This document shows, piece after piece, positions 15,617 to 24,362 of a stretch of DNA of 25,336 nt. The notes beneath the pieces are model-generated. The model did not search any database. It was given only the letters and a program-made list of their open reading frames with translations, and had not been told where the DNA came from. The translations under genes were made by a program, and so were the position numbers. This DNA comes from Hathewaya limosa (GTDB taxonomy: Bacteria > Bacillota > Clostridia > Clostridiales > Clostridiaceae): positions 1-25,336 of the forward strand of contig NZ_JAUSWN010000032.1 of NCBI RefSeq assembly GCF_030815255.1, written 5' to 3'. Position 1 is the first letter of the stretch; the number at the start of each line of letters is the position of its first letter.

Positions 15617-16714
15617 ATGAAACTTGGAATTGTTGGTTTACCAAACGTAGGAAAAAGTACATTATTTAATGCTATAACAAAAGCTGGAGCTGAGTCAGCA
15701 AATTACCCTTTTTGTACTATAGATCCAAACGTAGGTGTTGTTAGTGTTCCTGATGAAAGATTAGACGTACTTCAAAAAATATATAACTCTAAGAAAAAAG
15801 TACATACAGCAATTGAATTTTATGATATAGCTGGTCTTGTAAGAGGTGCTAGTAAAGGTGAAGGTTTAGGAAATAAATTTTTATCACATATTCGTGAAGT
15901 AGAATCTATTGTACATGTTGTTAGATGCTTTGATGATGAAAATATTGTACATGTTGAAGGTTCTGTAGATCCTATAAGAGATATAGAAACTATAAATTTA
16001 GAGCTTATATTCTCTGATTTAGAAGTTTTAGAAAGAAGAATAGATAAAACAGCTAAACTTGCTCGTTCAGGTGATAAAGAAGCTAAAGAACAAATGGTAA
16101 TATTAGAAAAGATTAAGGAAACTCTAGAAAACAATAAACCTGTTAGAAGTATTGAATTTACTGAGGATGAAATGGTTTTTGTTAAAAGTCTTTTCCTTTT
16201 AAGTTCAAAACCAGTTTTATATGTTGCTAATATTTGTGAAGATGATTTAGCTGCTGGTAATTTAGAAAATGACTTTGTAAAAAAAGTTAAAGATTATGCT
16301 AAAGCTGAAAACTCTGAAGTTATAGTTGTATGCGCTAAGTTAGAAGAAGAATTATCAACATTACCTGATGAAGAAAAAAATGAAATGCTTAGTGAATATG
16401 GATTAACTGAATCTGGATTAGATAAATTAATAAAATCAAGTTATTCTCTTCTAGGATTAATGAGTTTCTTAACAGCTGGAGTACAAGAAGTTAGAGCTTG
16501 GACTATAAAGAAAGATACAAAAGCTCCTCAAGCTGCTGGAAAAATACATTCTGATATCGAAAGAGGATTTATAAGAGCAGAAATAGTTTCTTTTGATAAA
16601 TTAGTTGAATGTGGTTCTGAAGCTGCAGCAAAAGAAAAAGGCTGCTATAGACTAGAAGGTAAAGAATACATCATGCAAGATGGTGATGTAGTTAACTTTA
16701 GATTTAACGTATAA
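15617..16714 (+). CDS. ychF: YchF/Ola1-family P-loop ATPase
   Basis: A ribosome-associated Obg-related P-loop protein that prefers ATP over GTP. The G1 loop GLPNVGKST is at residues 7-15. DIAGLVRGASKGEGLGNKFL is the G3 region. The G4-equivalent is VANICED in place of the NKxD of GTPases, as expected for YchF. A helical domain lies in the middle and a TGS domain at the C-terminus (about 280-365, ending DGDVVNFRFNV). I start at ATG 15617, giving 365 aa, because the protein then begins MKLGIVGLPNVGKST as in the family. An upstream in-frame TTG at 15605 abuts the AAGGA site with no spacing. It is monocistronic with its own promoter and terminator. Confidence 0.96.
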   Translation: MKLGIVGLPNVGKSTLFNAITKAGAESANYPFCTIDPNVGVVSVPDERLDVLQKIYNSKKKVHTAIEFYDIAGLVRGASKGEGLGNKFLSHIREVESIVHVVRCFDDENIVHVEGSVDPIRDIETINLELIFSDLEVLERRIDKTAKLARSGDKEAKEQMVILEKIKETLENNKPVRSIEFTEDEMVFVKSLFLLSSKPVLYVANICEDDLAAGNLENDFVKKVKDYAKAENSEVIVVCAKLEEELSTLPDEEKNEMLSEYGLTESGLDKLIKSSYSLLGLMSFLTAGVQEVRAWTIKKDTKAPQAAGKIHSDIERGFIRAEIVSFDKLVECGSEAAAKEKGCYRLEGKEYIMQDGDVVNFRFNV

Positions 16715-16735
16715 TCATAGATATACTAATTATAT

Positions 16736-16771
16736 AAAAAATCAGAGGCATAGTAATACCTCTGATTTTTT
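16736..16771. terminator. Bidirectional terminator between convergent ychF and lon-like gene
   Basis: Stem AAAAAATCAGAGG / CCTCTGATTTTTT (13 pairs), 10-nt loop. A- and T-runs flank both sides, so it can act on both strands. It ends 21 bp after ychF and its distal T-run overlaps the stop codon of the convergent gene. Confidence 0.9.
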
Positions 16772-19071
16772 TATTTTCTATCTCTTTTTCCTGTATATCT
16801 TCTAAGTTCTTTTTGAATGTCATCTAAAATATTTCTATTTCTAAAGTTTACTCCATCAAATAAAACATCTATAGCATCAAATATATTATCCATAGCATAA
16901 ATATAGAAATTTCCTCTAGCAATTTCTAATTCCACTTCTTCCTTTAAGACTATATTATTGAAATTCCTAAAAGGAACTAATACACCTTTATTATTTACTG
17001 TATCTACACATTTACAAGTTTTAAAAAATCCCTCAATTTTTTCATTAATTCCACCTACTGGTTGTACCTCTCCTAATTGATTTATAGAACCTGTAACTGC
17101 AATATTCTGTCTAATAGGAACTTTTAAAAGTGCTGAAAGAATGGCCATAGCCTCTGCAACAGATGCACTATCCCCTTCAACTACACCATAAATTTGTTCA
17201 AAACTAATATTAAAATCTACAGGAATATCATTATACCCTCCCATAAATGAATTCAAAAAACCTTTTAATATGCTTAAAGTTTTACTATGAATCTTTCCAC
17301 TTAAGTTACTTTCTTTCTGAGCATCAATAATTCTTCCATTTCCTCTAGAACAGGTACAAGTTATTCTCATTGGTTTGCCAAATTTAGTATGATTTAAATC
17401 AATTACAGAAAGAGCATTTACTTCTCCTACTCTACTATCCTTTAAATTTAATAATATTTCTCCATCTTTATATTCATCTCTAATATATTTTTCTATTAAT
17501 TCCTCTTTATAAGAAACATTCATTATATCATTAAGTTCTATACTTCTTTTCCCTTTATCTATAGCATAAGCACTTGAAAAGATCATTATATCTTTTAACT
17601 TATCATTATCAAAATATAATTTATCTCTTCTCTCACTATCCTTTGAGAATATTCTAGCTACCTCTTTTATAGCTTTATTAGTTAGAGGCTTGCATTTATA
17701 TTTTTTACACATATACAGCATATTTTGAATAAGCGCTTCTTTAGCCTCTGAATCAATTGGAATTAAATGTTCACCTTGAAGATATATTTTAAATAGTTCC
17801 TTAAAATCTGAATCATAACTATATAGTAAATGGAAGTACTTATACCCTCCTATTAAAACAATTTTAACATTTATAGGTATAGGTTCTCCTTTAAAACTTT
17901 CATAAGCTAAAAGACTAATAAGACCTCCATTATTTTCAAAAGTAAATTTCTTTTCTTTTAAAACTTTTTTTAATTTAGCATAAGCATATTTATCTGAAAG
18001 CAATTCTTTTAGATCTAAAATCAAAAAACCATCATTGGCCTTTAATAAACTTCCTACCTGTATATTACATGTACTTTCAGCACCTATTGTATCACCATGA
18101 GATATTTCTACATTTCCAAAAATATTTTTATAAGTTGGTACTTCCTCATATACAATAGGTACTTCATCTTTTTCGTTAGATGTTAGTAAAAATATTTTAT
18201 ATTTATATATGGACTTTAATATTTTTTTCTGTTCCTCTGTAAAATCTTTATTAAAACTTTCATCTATGGTAGTATTGGTTTCAATTATTGCCTTTTCTAA
18301 AAATTTGATAGCCACTGTATCTTGTTTAAACGTATTTAATAATTGTACTTTTATATCTTTAAAGGCTTCATTTATATAATTTTTAAAGATCTTCTTCATC
18401 TCTTTTAAATATTGCATTTCATTATTCTTTAAATGTTTTGCGACCTCTCTTGCAATCTCTTTAACATTTTTCAGATTTTCTAAAATACATTCTTTTTCAT
18501 TTAAATCCATCTCATCAAATTCTTCTTCAGTTATCTTTTCTTCGCCTTTAATAGGTGTAAAAGAAAATCCATCATCTCCATAATTAATTTCAAATCCTTT
18601 GTCCTTACAACTCTCCATTAATTGATTTAATATACTCTTTCTATCTTGTAGATACTTTTGTAGGACTGTATCTTTATCTATTTCATCAAAAGAATTATAA
18701 AATTTAAGAATTATTTCTGTGTATTTATCCTCTATATGTTCTAAAAAATTTTTAAGCTTATTTCCATTTCCAGCATTCAAAACTAATACTTCAGGTTCCA
18801 TTTCTCTTTCACATGTAACATATACAATATCATGTAATTTTCTTTTACTACAGTTTTCCTTTATAAGCATTTTAATGTCTTCTACTTTATCTTTAGTACA
18901 TTTATCGGCAATAACTATATTATAGTTATCCTCTTCAATATTAATTGCAGTTTTTAAACTTTCATATATATTTCTAAATTCAACAAAGACTTGAGAATCC
19001 ATATTTTTAACATCTATATTTTCAATATCAAATTTAAATGCAATTTCTTCATAACTTAATGGTCGTATCAT
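16771..19071 (-). CDS. Lon-like (LonB-subtype, AAA_32 + Lon_C) protease, Walker A lost
   Basis: A 766-aa member of the bacterial LonB-like protease family. The C-terminal Lon protease domain (about 560-745) is intact: catalytic Ser635 in GDSAS and Lys678 in GGINEKIEGF, 43 residues apart as in E. coli Lon. The N-terminal ATPase region aligns with the family's ATP-binding domain, but where relatives have YNIFV-GxxGTGKT this protein reads YNIVIADKCTKDKVED (50-65). The P-loop glycines and the K-T pair are gone. A Walker B-like segment GFLILDLKELLSD persists. ATP-independent or folding-only action of the region is inference. I start at ATG 19071, 6 bp after AGGAGG. The ATG seven codons upstream has no Shine-Dalgarno. 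It lies downstream of deoC behind a terminator, so it is probably separately transcribed. Confidence 0.9.
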   Translation of the reverse strand: MIRPLSYEEIAFKFDIENIDVKNMDSQVFVEFRNIYESLKTAINIEEDNYNIVIADKCTKDKVEDIKMLIKENCSKRKLHDIVYVTCEREMEPEVLVLNAGNGNKLKNFLEHIEDKYTEIILKFYNSFDEIDKDTVLQKYLQDRKSILNQLMESCKDKGFEINYGDDGFSFTPIKGEEKITEEEFDEMDLNEKECILENLKNVKEIAREVAKHLKNNEMQYLKEMKKIFKNYINEAFKDIKVQLLNTFKQDTVAIKFLEKAIIETNTTIDESFNKDFTEEQKKILKSIYKYKIFLLTSNEKDEVPIVYEEVPTYKNIFGNVEISHGDTIGAESTCNIQVGSLLKANDGFLILDLKELLSDKYAYAKLKKVLKEKKFTFENNGGLISLLAYESFKGEPIPINVKIVLIGGYKYFHLLYSYDSDFKELFKIYLQGEHLIPIDSEAKEALIQNMLYMCKKYKCKPLTNKAIKEVARIFSKDSERRDKLYFDNDKLKDIMIFSSAYAIDKGKRSIELNDIMNVSYKEELIEKYIRDEYKDGEILLNLKDSRVGEVNALSVIDLNHTKFGKPMRITCTCSRGNGRIIDAQKESNLSGKIHSKTLSILKGFLNSFMGGYNDIPVDFNISFEQIYGVVEGDSASVAEAMAILSALLKVPIRQNIAVTGSINQLGEVQPVGGINEKIEGFFKTCKCVDTVNNKGVLVPFRNFNNIVLKEEVELEIARGNFYIYAMDNIFDAIDVLFDGVNFRNRNILDDIQKELRRYTGKRDRK

Positions 19072-19077
19072 AAAACT

Positions 19078-19083
19078 CCTCCT
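19078..19083 (-). promoter_or_regulatory. Shine-Dalgarno that fixes the lon-like start
   Basis: AGGAGG on the minus strand, 6 bp before ATG 19071. The longer reading frame would place this site inside the coding region and leave its own ATG (19092) with no ribosome binding site, so the shorter start is preferred. Confidence 0.85.
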
Positions 19084-19136
19084 TTCATTCATAATATATA
19101 AATATTCAATAAAATAAATTTGGACACAAAAGAAAA

Positions 19137-19158
19137 AGCATACATTTTCATGTATGCT
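19137..19158 (-). terminator. Intrinsic terminator of deoC
   Basis: Stem AGCATACAT / ATGTATGCT (arms 19137-19145 and 19150-19158), 4-nt loop, followed on the minus strand by TTTTCTTTTGTG. It lies 40 bp beyond the deoC stop and before the lon-like gene. A second A/T-rich hairpin precedes it. Confidence 0.8.
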
Positions 19159-19197
19159 CTTAAACTTAATAAAAATTTAAGTTAATTCTCTTTTTTA

Positions 19198-19854
19198 CTA
19201 TAAGGCCTCTACTATATTTATAGATGCTGAAGCACCTATTCTACTTGCACCGGCTTCTACCATTTTTAATGCATCTTCCAAAGTTCGAACTCCACCTGAA
19301 GCTTTAACTCCCATATCATCTCCAACAGTTTTTCTCATTAATGCAATATCACTTTCCGTTGCTCCACCTTTTGAAAAACCAGTTGATGTTTTAACAAAAT
19401 CAGCTCCTGCTTCCTTAGAAAGTTCACACACTTTTATCTTCTCTTCATCTGTTAAAAGACAAGTTTCAATGATAACCTTAACTAAAGCTTTATTTTTAGC
19501 ACAATTTACAACAGCCTCTATATCTTTTTTTACATAATCATAATCTTTTTCTTTTAATCTTCCCACATTAATAACCATATCTATTTCTGTAGCACCATTT
19601 GCTATAGCATCTTCAGATTCAAATACCTTAACTTTAGTAGTTGTTGCACCTAAAGGAAAACCTATTACAGTACAAACATCTACATTAGATCCTTTTAATA
19701 ATTCACTACATAAAGATACATATGAAGGATTTACACAAACAGAAGCAAAATTATATTTTAAAGCTTCACTACATAATTGTTCTATTTGAGAAGCCTCAGC
19801 TTCTGGTTTTAATAAAGTATGATCTATCAATTTGCTTAATGTATTTTTATCCAT
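19198..19854 (-). CDS. deoC: DeoC, 2-deoxyribose-5-phosphate aldolase
   Basis: Cleaves 2-deoxyribose 5-phosphate to glyceraldehyde 3-phosphate and acetaldehyde, the last step of deoxynucleoside salvage for carbon. TIM-barrel protein of 218 aa. The Schiff-base lysine is K155 in FVKTSTGF, the relay lysine is K184 in VKASGGVRT, and the acidic partner is D92 in EIDMVINVG. The start is ATG 19854, 6 bp after GGAGGA. An ATG 12 codons upstream (19890) would include the Shine-Dalgarno inside the coding region, so I reject it. It stands alone, without deoA, deoB or pyrimidine-nucleoside genes beside it in the window. Confidence 0.96.
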   Translation of the reverse strand: MDKNTLSKLIDHTLLKPEAEASQIEQLCSEALKYNFASVCVNPSYVSLCSELLKGSNVDVCTVIGFPLGATTTKVKVFESEDAIANGATEIDMVINVGRLKEKDYDYVKKDIEAVVNCAKNKALVKVIIETCLLTDEEKIKVCELSKEAGADFVKTSTGFSKGGATESDIALMRKTVGDDMGVKASGGVRTLEDALKMVEAGASRIGASASINIVEAL

Positions 19855-19860
19855 TTTTCT

Positions 19861-19866
19861 TCCTCC
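19861..19866 (-). promoter_or_regulatory. Shine-Dalgarno that fixes the deoC start
   Basis: GGAGGA on the minus strand, 6 bp before ATG 19854. It supports the short DeoC start over the ATG at 19890. Confidence 0.8.
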
Positions 19867-19917
19867 AATAATAAAAAGTTTATTTATCATTTGTTTATAA
19901 AGTATAAAACACCTCTA

Positions 19918-19947
19918 ATTATATCATATTTTTCTAAATTGTATCAT
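19918..19947 (-). promoter_or_regulatory. Possible promoter of deoC
   Basis: On the minus strand, ATGATA (19942-19947), 18-bp spacer, TATAAT (19918-19923). The -10 is perfect, the -35 has four of six consensus bases. It would give a leader of about 55-60 nt before deoC. Confidence 0.45.
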
Positions 19948-19975
19948 ATAATATTCATAAAGTATGCCTTAGCCC

Positions 19976-20004
19976 TTGTTATATGTTTTAACTTAATATA
20001 TAAT
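19976..20004 (+). promoter_or_regulatory. Probable promoter of the 139-aa hypothetical gene
   Basis: TTGTTA (19976-19981), 17-bp spacer, TATAAT (19999-20004), with the -10 perfect and the -35 four of six. The predicted start near 20011 leaves about 60 nt of leader. It is divergent from the deoC promoter. Confidence 0.6.
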
Positions 20005-20073
20005 ATTCTTAGCATTTTATTATGAATTTTACATTAATATCAAGGAATTTTTAAAGTAAAGGAGTTTTAATTT

Positions 20074-20493
20074 ATGGGATTTAAAGATAGTTTTAGACAG
20101 AAATCAGCTGAAGTATTTTTTGACAAAAATAAAGATAGAATAACTCAAGTTCAAGGTAAAGTTCTTTCAATTAAAGTTGAAGAAAAAACTTTTTTATGGA
20201 TTATACATAAACTTACAGCTATTATATTAATTAAACCTGAAAATAGCAAAAATGTTGTTCAATGTGTTTATAAAAAGAGACGTTGGTTTAAACAAGTTAA
20301 CTTCATGACAATATTCCAAGGACATTCTCTTATAGTTCAAGGTTTAAAATCTCATGTAAGTAAGAAAGATACACGTGAAATCGTAGAAATTTTAAATATA
20401 CGAAATAATACTACTAAAAAGTTCCTTGTTCCAGTTGAAGGTGCTGAAAACCTTAAAGTTCAAAGAGTTCGTCCAAATAAAAAGATTAGATAA
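20074..20493 (+). CDS. Small conserved-looking protein of unknown function
   Basis: I do not recognise a named family. The 139-aa product is basic (many K and R), has no signal peptide, and begins MGFKDSFRQKSAEVFF. One hydrophobic stretch (about 45-58, FLWIIHKLTAIILI) is short for a membrane helix and reads more like buried beta strands. The rest alternates short strand-like runs (VQGKVLSIKVEE, SLIVQGLK, KKFLVPVEG), which would suit a small all-beta domain. The coding call is firm: good codon usage, AAAGGAG 8 bp before ATG, a promoter upstream and a strong terminator right after the stop. It is monocistronic. Confidence 0.85.
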   Translation: MGFKDSFRQKSAEVFFDKNKDRITQVQGKVLSIKVEEKTFLWIIHKLTAIILIKPENSKNVVQCVYKKRRWFKQVNFMTIFQGHSLIVQGLKSHVSKKDTREIVEILNIRNNTTKKFLVPVEGAENLKVQRVRPNKKIR

Positions 20494-20524
20494 AAAGGAT
20501 AACCTAAGGGTTATCCTTTTTTTT
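20492..20524 (+). terminator. Intrinsic terminator of the 139-aa hypothetical gene
   Basis: Stem AAAAAGGATAACC / GGTTATCCTTTTT with a 4-nt TAAG loop and a run of eight T. It begins at the last base of the stop codon. Confidence 0.92.
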
Positions 20525-20578
20525 ACATATCTATATTTATTCTAAAAAATATTCTTTACTTTTATCCATATAAAATAT

Positions 20579-23143
20579 CTATTTTTCGCCAACATACAAT
20601 GCAACACTATTTATAATGAACATTATTCCTGAGAAGAAAAGTACAATAGTCCATTGTGCTAAATTCAAGGCTACTGTGTGGAATATTCCTTGGAAAAATG
20701 GAACATATAATATACCTAAAAGCATTATTACTGATACTGAAACTGCTAATAATAAATATATATTGGTAAATGGATTTATCTTAAATACAGAATGTTTCTC
20801 TGAACGACATTCAAATACATGGAATAATTGAGAAAGTATCAAAGTACAAAGAGCTAAAGTTCTACATACCTTTAAATTCATTCCATAATATTTTCCTACC
20901 ATAAAAGATAGAACAGTACAAACTCCTATTAATATACCTCTTATAAATATCTTTTCCTTTAGTCCCCTAGCAAATATGCTTTCTTCTCTATTTCTAGGCT
21001 TATTTAACATAATATCAGGATCACCAGGGTCTACACCTAATGCAATAGCTGGAAGTCCGTCTGTAGCTAAATTTACAAATAATATTTGAATAGGAAGTAA
21101 TGGTGCTGGAAGATATAATATAGAAGATAGAAAAACTGTTAAAACCTCTCCTAGATTACAAGATAAAAGATATCTTATAAATTTTCTTATATTAGCATAA
21201 ATACCTCTTCCTTCTTCTATAGCAGATACTATAGTAGAAAAATCATCATCTAATAATATCATTGAAGAAGCTTCTTTCGTAACATCTGTACCTGAAATAC
21301 CCATAGAAACTCCAATATCAGCCTCTTTAACTGCTGGGGCATCATTCACTCCATCACCAGTCATTGAAACTATATGTCCTTTAGCTTTAAATGCCCTTAC
21401 TATCCTAAGTTTGTGTTCAGGACTAACACGAGCAAAAATACTTAAATGTTGTATCTTCTCTTTAAGTTCCTTATCAGAAAGTTTATCTAATTGTTCACCG
21501 GTAATAACCTCATCTTCTTTTTTACAAATATCCAACTCTTTTCCTATAGCAAAAGCTGTATTTTTATGATCTCCTGTTATCATAACAACCTTTATACCAG
21601 CCATTCTACATTTTAAAACTGAATCCTTTGCTTCTAATCTAGGAGGATCTATTATACCAGCTACACCTAGAAAAACTAAGTTATCCTCTAATGAAGAATT
21701 TTTAGGTAAATTTCCATCTTTATATGCAGCAGCTATACATCTTAAGGCTTTATTTGACATACTCTCTATTTGTTCTAAAACTCTTTGCTTATATACACCC
21801 TGAAATAGAACCTTTTCTCCATTAATTAAAATATATCTACATCTTTTTATAAGTCTTTCTGGAGCTCCTTTAATATAACCTAATTCCCTATTATCCTCTT
21901 TGTATATTACAGACATCATCTTTCTAGTAGAATCAAACGGTATATCAAAAATTCTCTTTCCATTTTCTAAGAACTTTTTAATTTCTCCTGTATTATTGAA
22001 AAATGCTTTAATTAATGCAGTTTCTGTTGGATCTCCAAACAATGCTTTCTTAAGACTTTTTTCTTTAAAATCGTAATTACAATCATTACAATATGTAAAA
22101 GCCTTCTTAAGCAAGTTTAATTCATTTTTTTCGTTAAACCCTTGGGTATAAACTTTATCGTTAAAATATATCTCCTTTACGGTCATATTGTTTTGAGTTA
22201 AAGTACCTGTTTTATCACTACATATAACAGATGTGCATCCTAATGTTTCTACAGCAGGAAGTTTTCTAACCAATGCATTTCTCTTAAGCATTCTAGAAAC
22301 ACCAATAGCTAATGCTATTGTTACAATAGCGGCAAGTCCTTCCGGTATAGCTGCAACTGCCAAACTTACTCCTAACAAGAACATTTCTCCTGGATCTTGT
22401 CCTCTAAATATACCTAATACAGTTACTACTACACAGATAATTGCACACATTAAAACTAAAACTTTTCCTAAAGAATTTAACTTTTCTTTTAATGGCGAAC
22501 GTTCTGCAGTAATATTATCTAACATATTAGCTATTTTCCCCATCTCTGTATCCATACCTGTAAGCATAATAGTAGCTTTCGCATGTCCCCTTAAAATAGT
22601 AGTACCCATAAAAACGTCATTACTGCCTTTATTTACGTTTTTTTCAACTCCTACTGATTCTCCTGTAAGTAAGGATTCATCTATAAGGACATTGGTAGCC
22701 TCTACTAAACAAGCATCTCCTGGTACTCTATCTCCTGCTTCTAAAATAATTAAATCTCCTGGAACTAAAGTCTCTGCATTAACAACTTTTATATTACCAT
22801 TTCTTATAACCTTAGCAGTTGGAGATGCTAAAGCCTTTAAGGCTTCTAAAGACTTTTCAGTTTTATATTCCTGAATAAACCCTAATATCGCATTCATTAT
22901 TACAATAATAATAATAGTTATAGCATCAGCTTTGTCCCCCATAAATCCTGAAATAATTGTGGCTACAATTAAAACCCATGTTATTAAATCATTAAATTGA
23001 CTTAAAAATATTTTTAATGGTGAAATCTTTTGTTTTTTCTCAATTAGATTAGGACCATATTTTTTTAAACGTCTTTTTGCTTCATCTTCCGTAAGACCAC
23101 ATTTTTTATCATTTTTTACTCTGTAATCATCTTGCTTTAACAA
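20579..23143 (-). CDS. P2-type Ca2+-transporting ATPase (cation-transporting)
   Basis: An integral membrane P-type ATPase, 854 aa, about ten helices. Actuator motif TGES at 160-163, phosphorylated D310 in CSDKTGTLT, nucleotide site KGAPER (425-430), hinge TGDGVNDAPA (about 595-604). Calcium-type ligands seen in SERCA/SPCA pumps are present: E268 in IPEGL (M4), N663 and E666 in SCNLGEV (M5), N691, T694 and D695 in VNLATDG (M6). This supports Ca2+ export over Na+/K+ or heavy-metal transport, though Mn2+ is also possible for SPCA-like pumps. No heavy-metal CPx motif or N-terminal metal-binding domain occurs. It starts at TTG (23141-23143), 5 bp after GGAGG. It is divergent from ppaC. Confidence 0.92.
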   Translation of the reverse strand: MLKQDDYRVKNDKKCGLTEDEAKRRLKKYGPNLIEKKQKISPLKIFLSQFNDLITWVLIVATIISGFMGDKADAITIIIIVIMNAILGFIQEYKTEKSLEALKALASPTAKVIRNGNIKVVNAETLVPGDLIILEAGDRVPGDACLVEATNVLIDESLLTGESVGVEKNVNKGSNDVFMGTTILRGHAKATIMLTGMDTEMGKIANMLDNITAERSPLKEKLNSLGKVLVLMCAIICVVVTVLGIFRGQDPGEMFLLGVSLAVAAIPEGLAAIVTIALAIGVSRMLKRNALVRKLPAVETLGCTSVICSDKTGTLTQNNMTVKEIYFNDKVYTQGFNEKNELNLLKKAFTYCNDCNYDFKEKSLKKALFGDPTETALIKAFFNNTGEIKKFLENGKRIFDIPFDSTRKMMSVIYKEDNRELGYIKGAPERLIKRCRYILINGEKVLFQGVYKQRVLEQIESMSNKALRCIAAAYKDGNLPKNSSLEDNLVFLGVAGIIDPPRLEAKDSVLKCRMAGIKVVMITGDHKNTAFAIGKELDICKKEDEVITGEQLDKLSDKELKEKIQHLSIFARVSPEHKLRIVRAFKAKGHIVSMTGDGVNDAPAVKEADIGVSMGISGTDVTKEASSMILLDDDFSTIVSAIEEGRGIYANIRKFIRYLLSCNLGEVLTVFLSSILYLPAPLLPIQILFVNLATDGLPAIALGVDPGDPDIMLNKPRNREESIFARGLKEKIFIRGILIGVCTVLSFMVGKYYGMNLKVCRTLALCTLILSQLFHVFECRSEKHSVFKINPFTNIYLLLAVSVSVIMLLGILYVPFFQGIFHTVALNLAQWTIVLFFSGIMFIINSVALYVGEK

Positions 23144-23362
23144 CAGTACCTCCCCCTTTCATTGTGTAAACTTATTATCATTTCTTTAAATTATATGTAT
23201 TACCTTATAGGCTTATGAACTTTAAAACAAATATTAAATAATTTTTTTAGTTCAAGACTTTACTTTATAGAAGTTAAACATTACAATATACTTTATGATG
23301 GCTAATTTTTCTTTAATTAAATTATTAAGCTAAAATTTTACATATATCAAAGGAGATTCACT

Positions 23363-24298
23363 ATGGAAAACATAATTTATGTAACAGGACATAAAAATCC
23401 TGATTCAGATTCTATTTGCGCTGCTATTGCATATGCAAATCTAAAAAATCAATTAGGAGATACTTCTGTAGTTCCAGCAAGACTTGGAAACATTTCTAAT
23501 GAAACTAAATTTATATTAGATTACTTTCATGCGGAAGAACCTAAACTAATAGAATCAGCTAAGGATAAAAAAATCATATTAGTTGACCATAACGAAAAAG
23601 CTCAAACTATACCTGAATTAGAAAATGGAGAATTATTAGAAATAATTGATCACCATAGAATAGCTGATATAGAAACTGCAAATCCTATATACTTCAGAAA
23701 TGAACCTTTAGGAAGCACTTCAACAATCGTTGCTAATATGTTCTTTGAAAAAGGATTAACTCCTTCTACTAGTATAGCTGGTGTTCTTTGTGGTGCTATA
23801 ATTTCTGATACACTACTTTTAAAATCACCAACTGCTACACCTGTAGATAAAGAAGTATTAGAACGTCTTGCTAAAATAGCTAATATTGAACTTGAGACTT
23901 TTGCAAAAGAAATGTTTAAAGCTGGTACATCATTAGAAGGACGTACTGCAGATGAAATCTTTAATCAAGACTTTAAAACTTTCACTCTAAAAGAGTTTAA
24001 AATAGGTGTAGCTCAAATTACTACAATGGATCTTGAAGGATTCAAGAAAAGAAAACCTGAATTTTTAGATCTTATGGAGTCAAAAACTAAAGAAGAAGGA
24101 TATTATGTATTAGTATTACTTGCTACTGATATAATCGAAACTAGTTCAGAAATCATTGCTTGTGGAGAAGGATTAGATATAATCAATAAAGCATTTAACA
24201 CTACTTTAATTGAAAATTCTTCTTATCTTCCAGGAGTTGTTTCAAGAAAGAAACAAGTTATTCCTCCAATTACAAAAGCAATAGAAGAATTAAAATAA
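23363..24298 (+). CDS. ppaC: Manganese-dependent (family II) inorganic pyrophosphatase
   Basis: Cytoplasmic DHH-family enzyme that hydrolyses pyrophosphate to phosphate. Metal ligands are visible as H10, D14 and D16 in TGHKNPDSDS, D75 in LVDHNE, and D96-H97-H98 in IIDHHRI. The DHHA2 C-terminal domain has the substrate-binding SRKKQVIPP motif near residue 293. At 311 aa it matches the short, CBS-lacking form; no CBS or DRTGG regulatory domains are inserted. The ATG follows AAAGGAG at 8 bp, and a hairpin ends the unit. It is monocistronic. No clear promoter hexamers are found in the 219-bp gap shared with the divergent ATPase gene. Confidence 0.97.
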   Translation: MENIIYVTGHKNPDSDSICAAIAYANLKNQLGDTSVVPARLGNISNETKFILDYFHAEEPKLIESAKDKKIILVDHNEKAQTIPELENGELLEIIDHHRIADIETANPIYFRNEPLGSTSTIVANMFFEKGLTPSTSIAGVLCGAIISDTLLLKSPTATPVDKEVLERLAKIANIELETFAKEMFKAGTSLEGRTADEIFNQDFKTFTLKEFKIGVAQITTMDLEGFKKRKPEFLDLMESKTKEEGYYVLVLLATDIIETSSEIIACGEGLDIINKAFNTTLIENSSYLPGVVSRKKQVIPPITKAIEELK

Positions 24299-24304
24299 TT
24301 TAAT

Positions 24305-24357
24305 AAAAGAGGTTATCTCTAAATAGAAATTTTCTAAAAGGAGATTCCTCTTTTTTA
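24305..24357. terminator. Terminator of ppaC (long-loop hairpin, convergent with next gene)
   Basis: AAAAGAGG-ATCTC pairs with GAGAT-CCTCTTTT across a long A/T-rich loop, with small bulges, followed by a T-run on the plus strand. It separates ppaC from the convergent membrane-protein gene, which ends at 24363. Confidence 0.7.
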
Positions 24358-24362
24358 TTTTT

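Noticed and set aside
15820..16134. 104-aa minus-strand frame inside ychF
   Set aside because: Antisense to conserved GTPase-fold coding sequence with no start signals.
22233..22874. 213-aa plus-strand frame inside the Ca2+ ATPase gene
   Set aside because: Antisense shadow of a well-conserved gene; no ribosome binding site, and the residue content is that of a reversed codon pattern.
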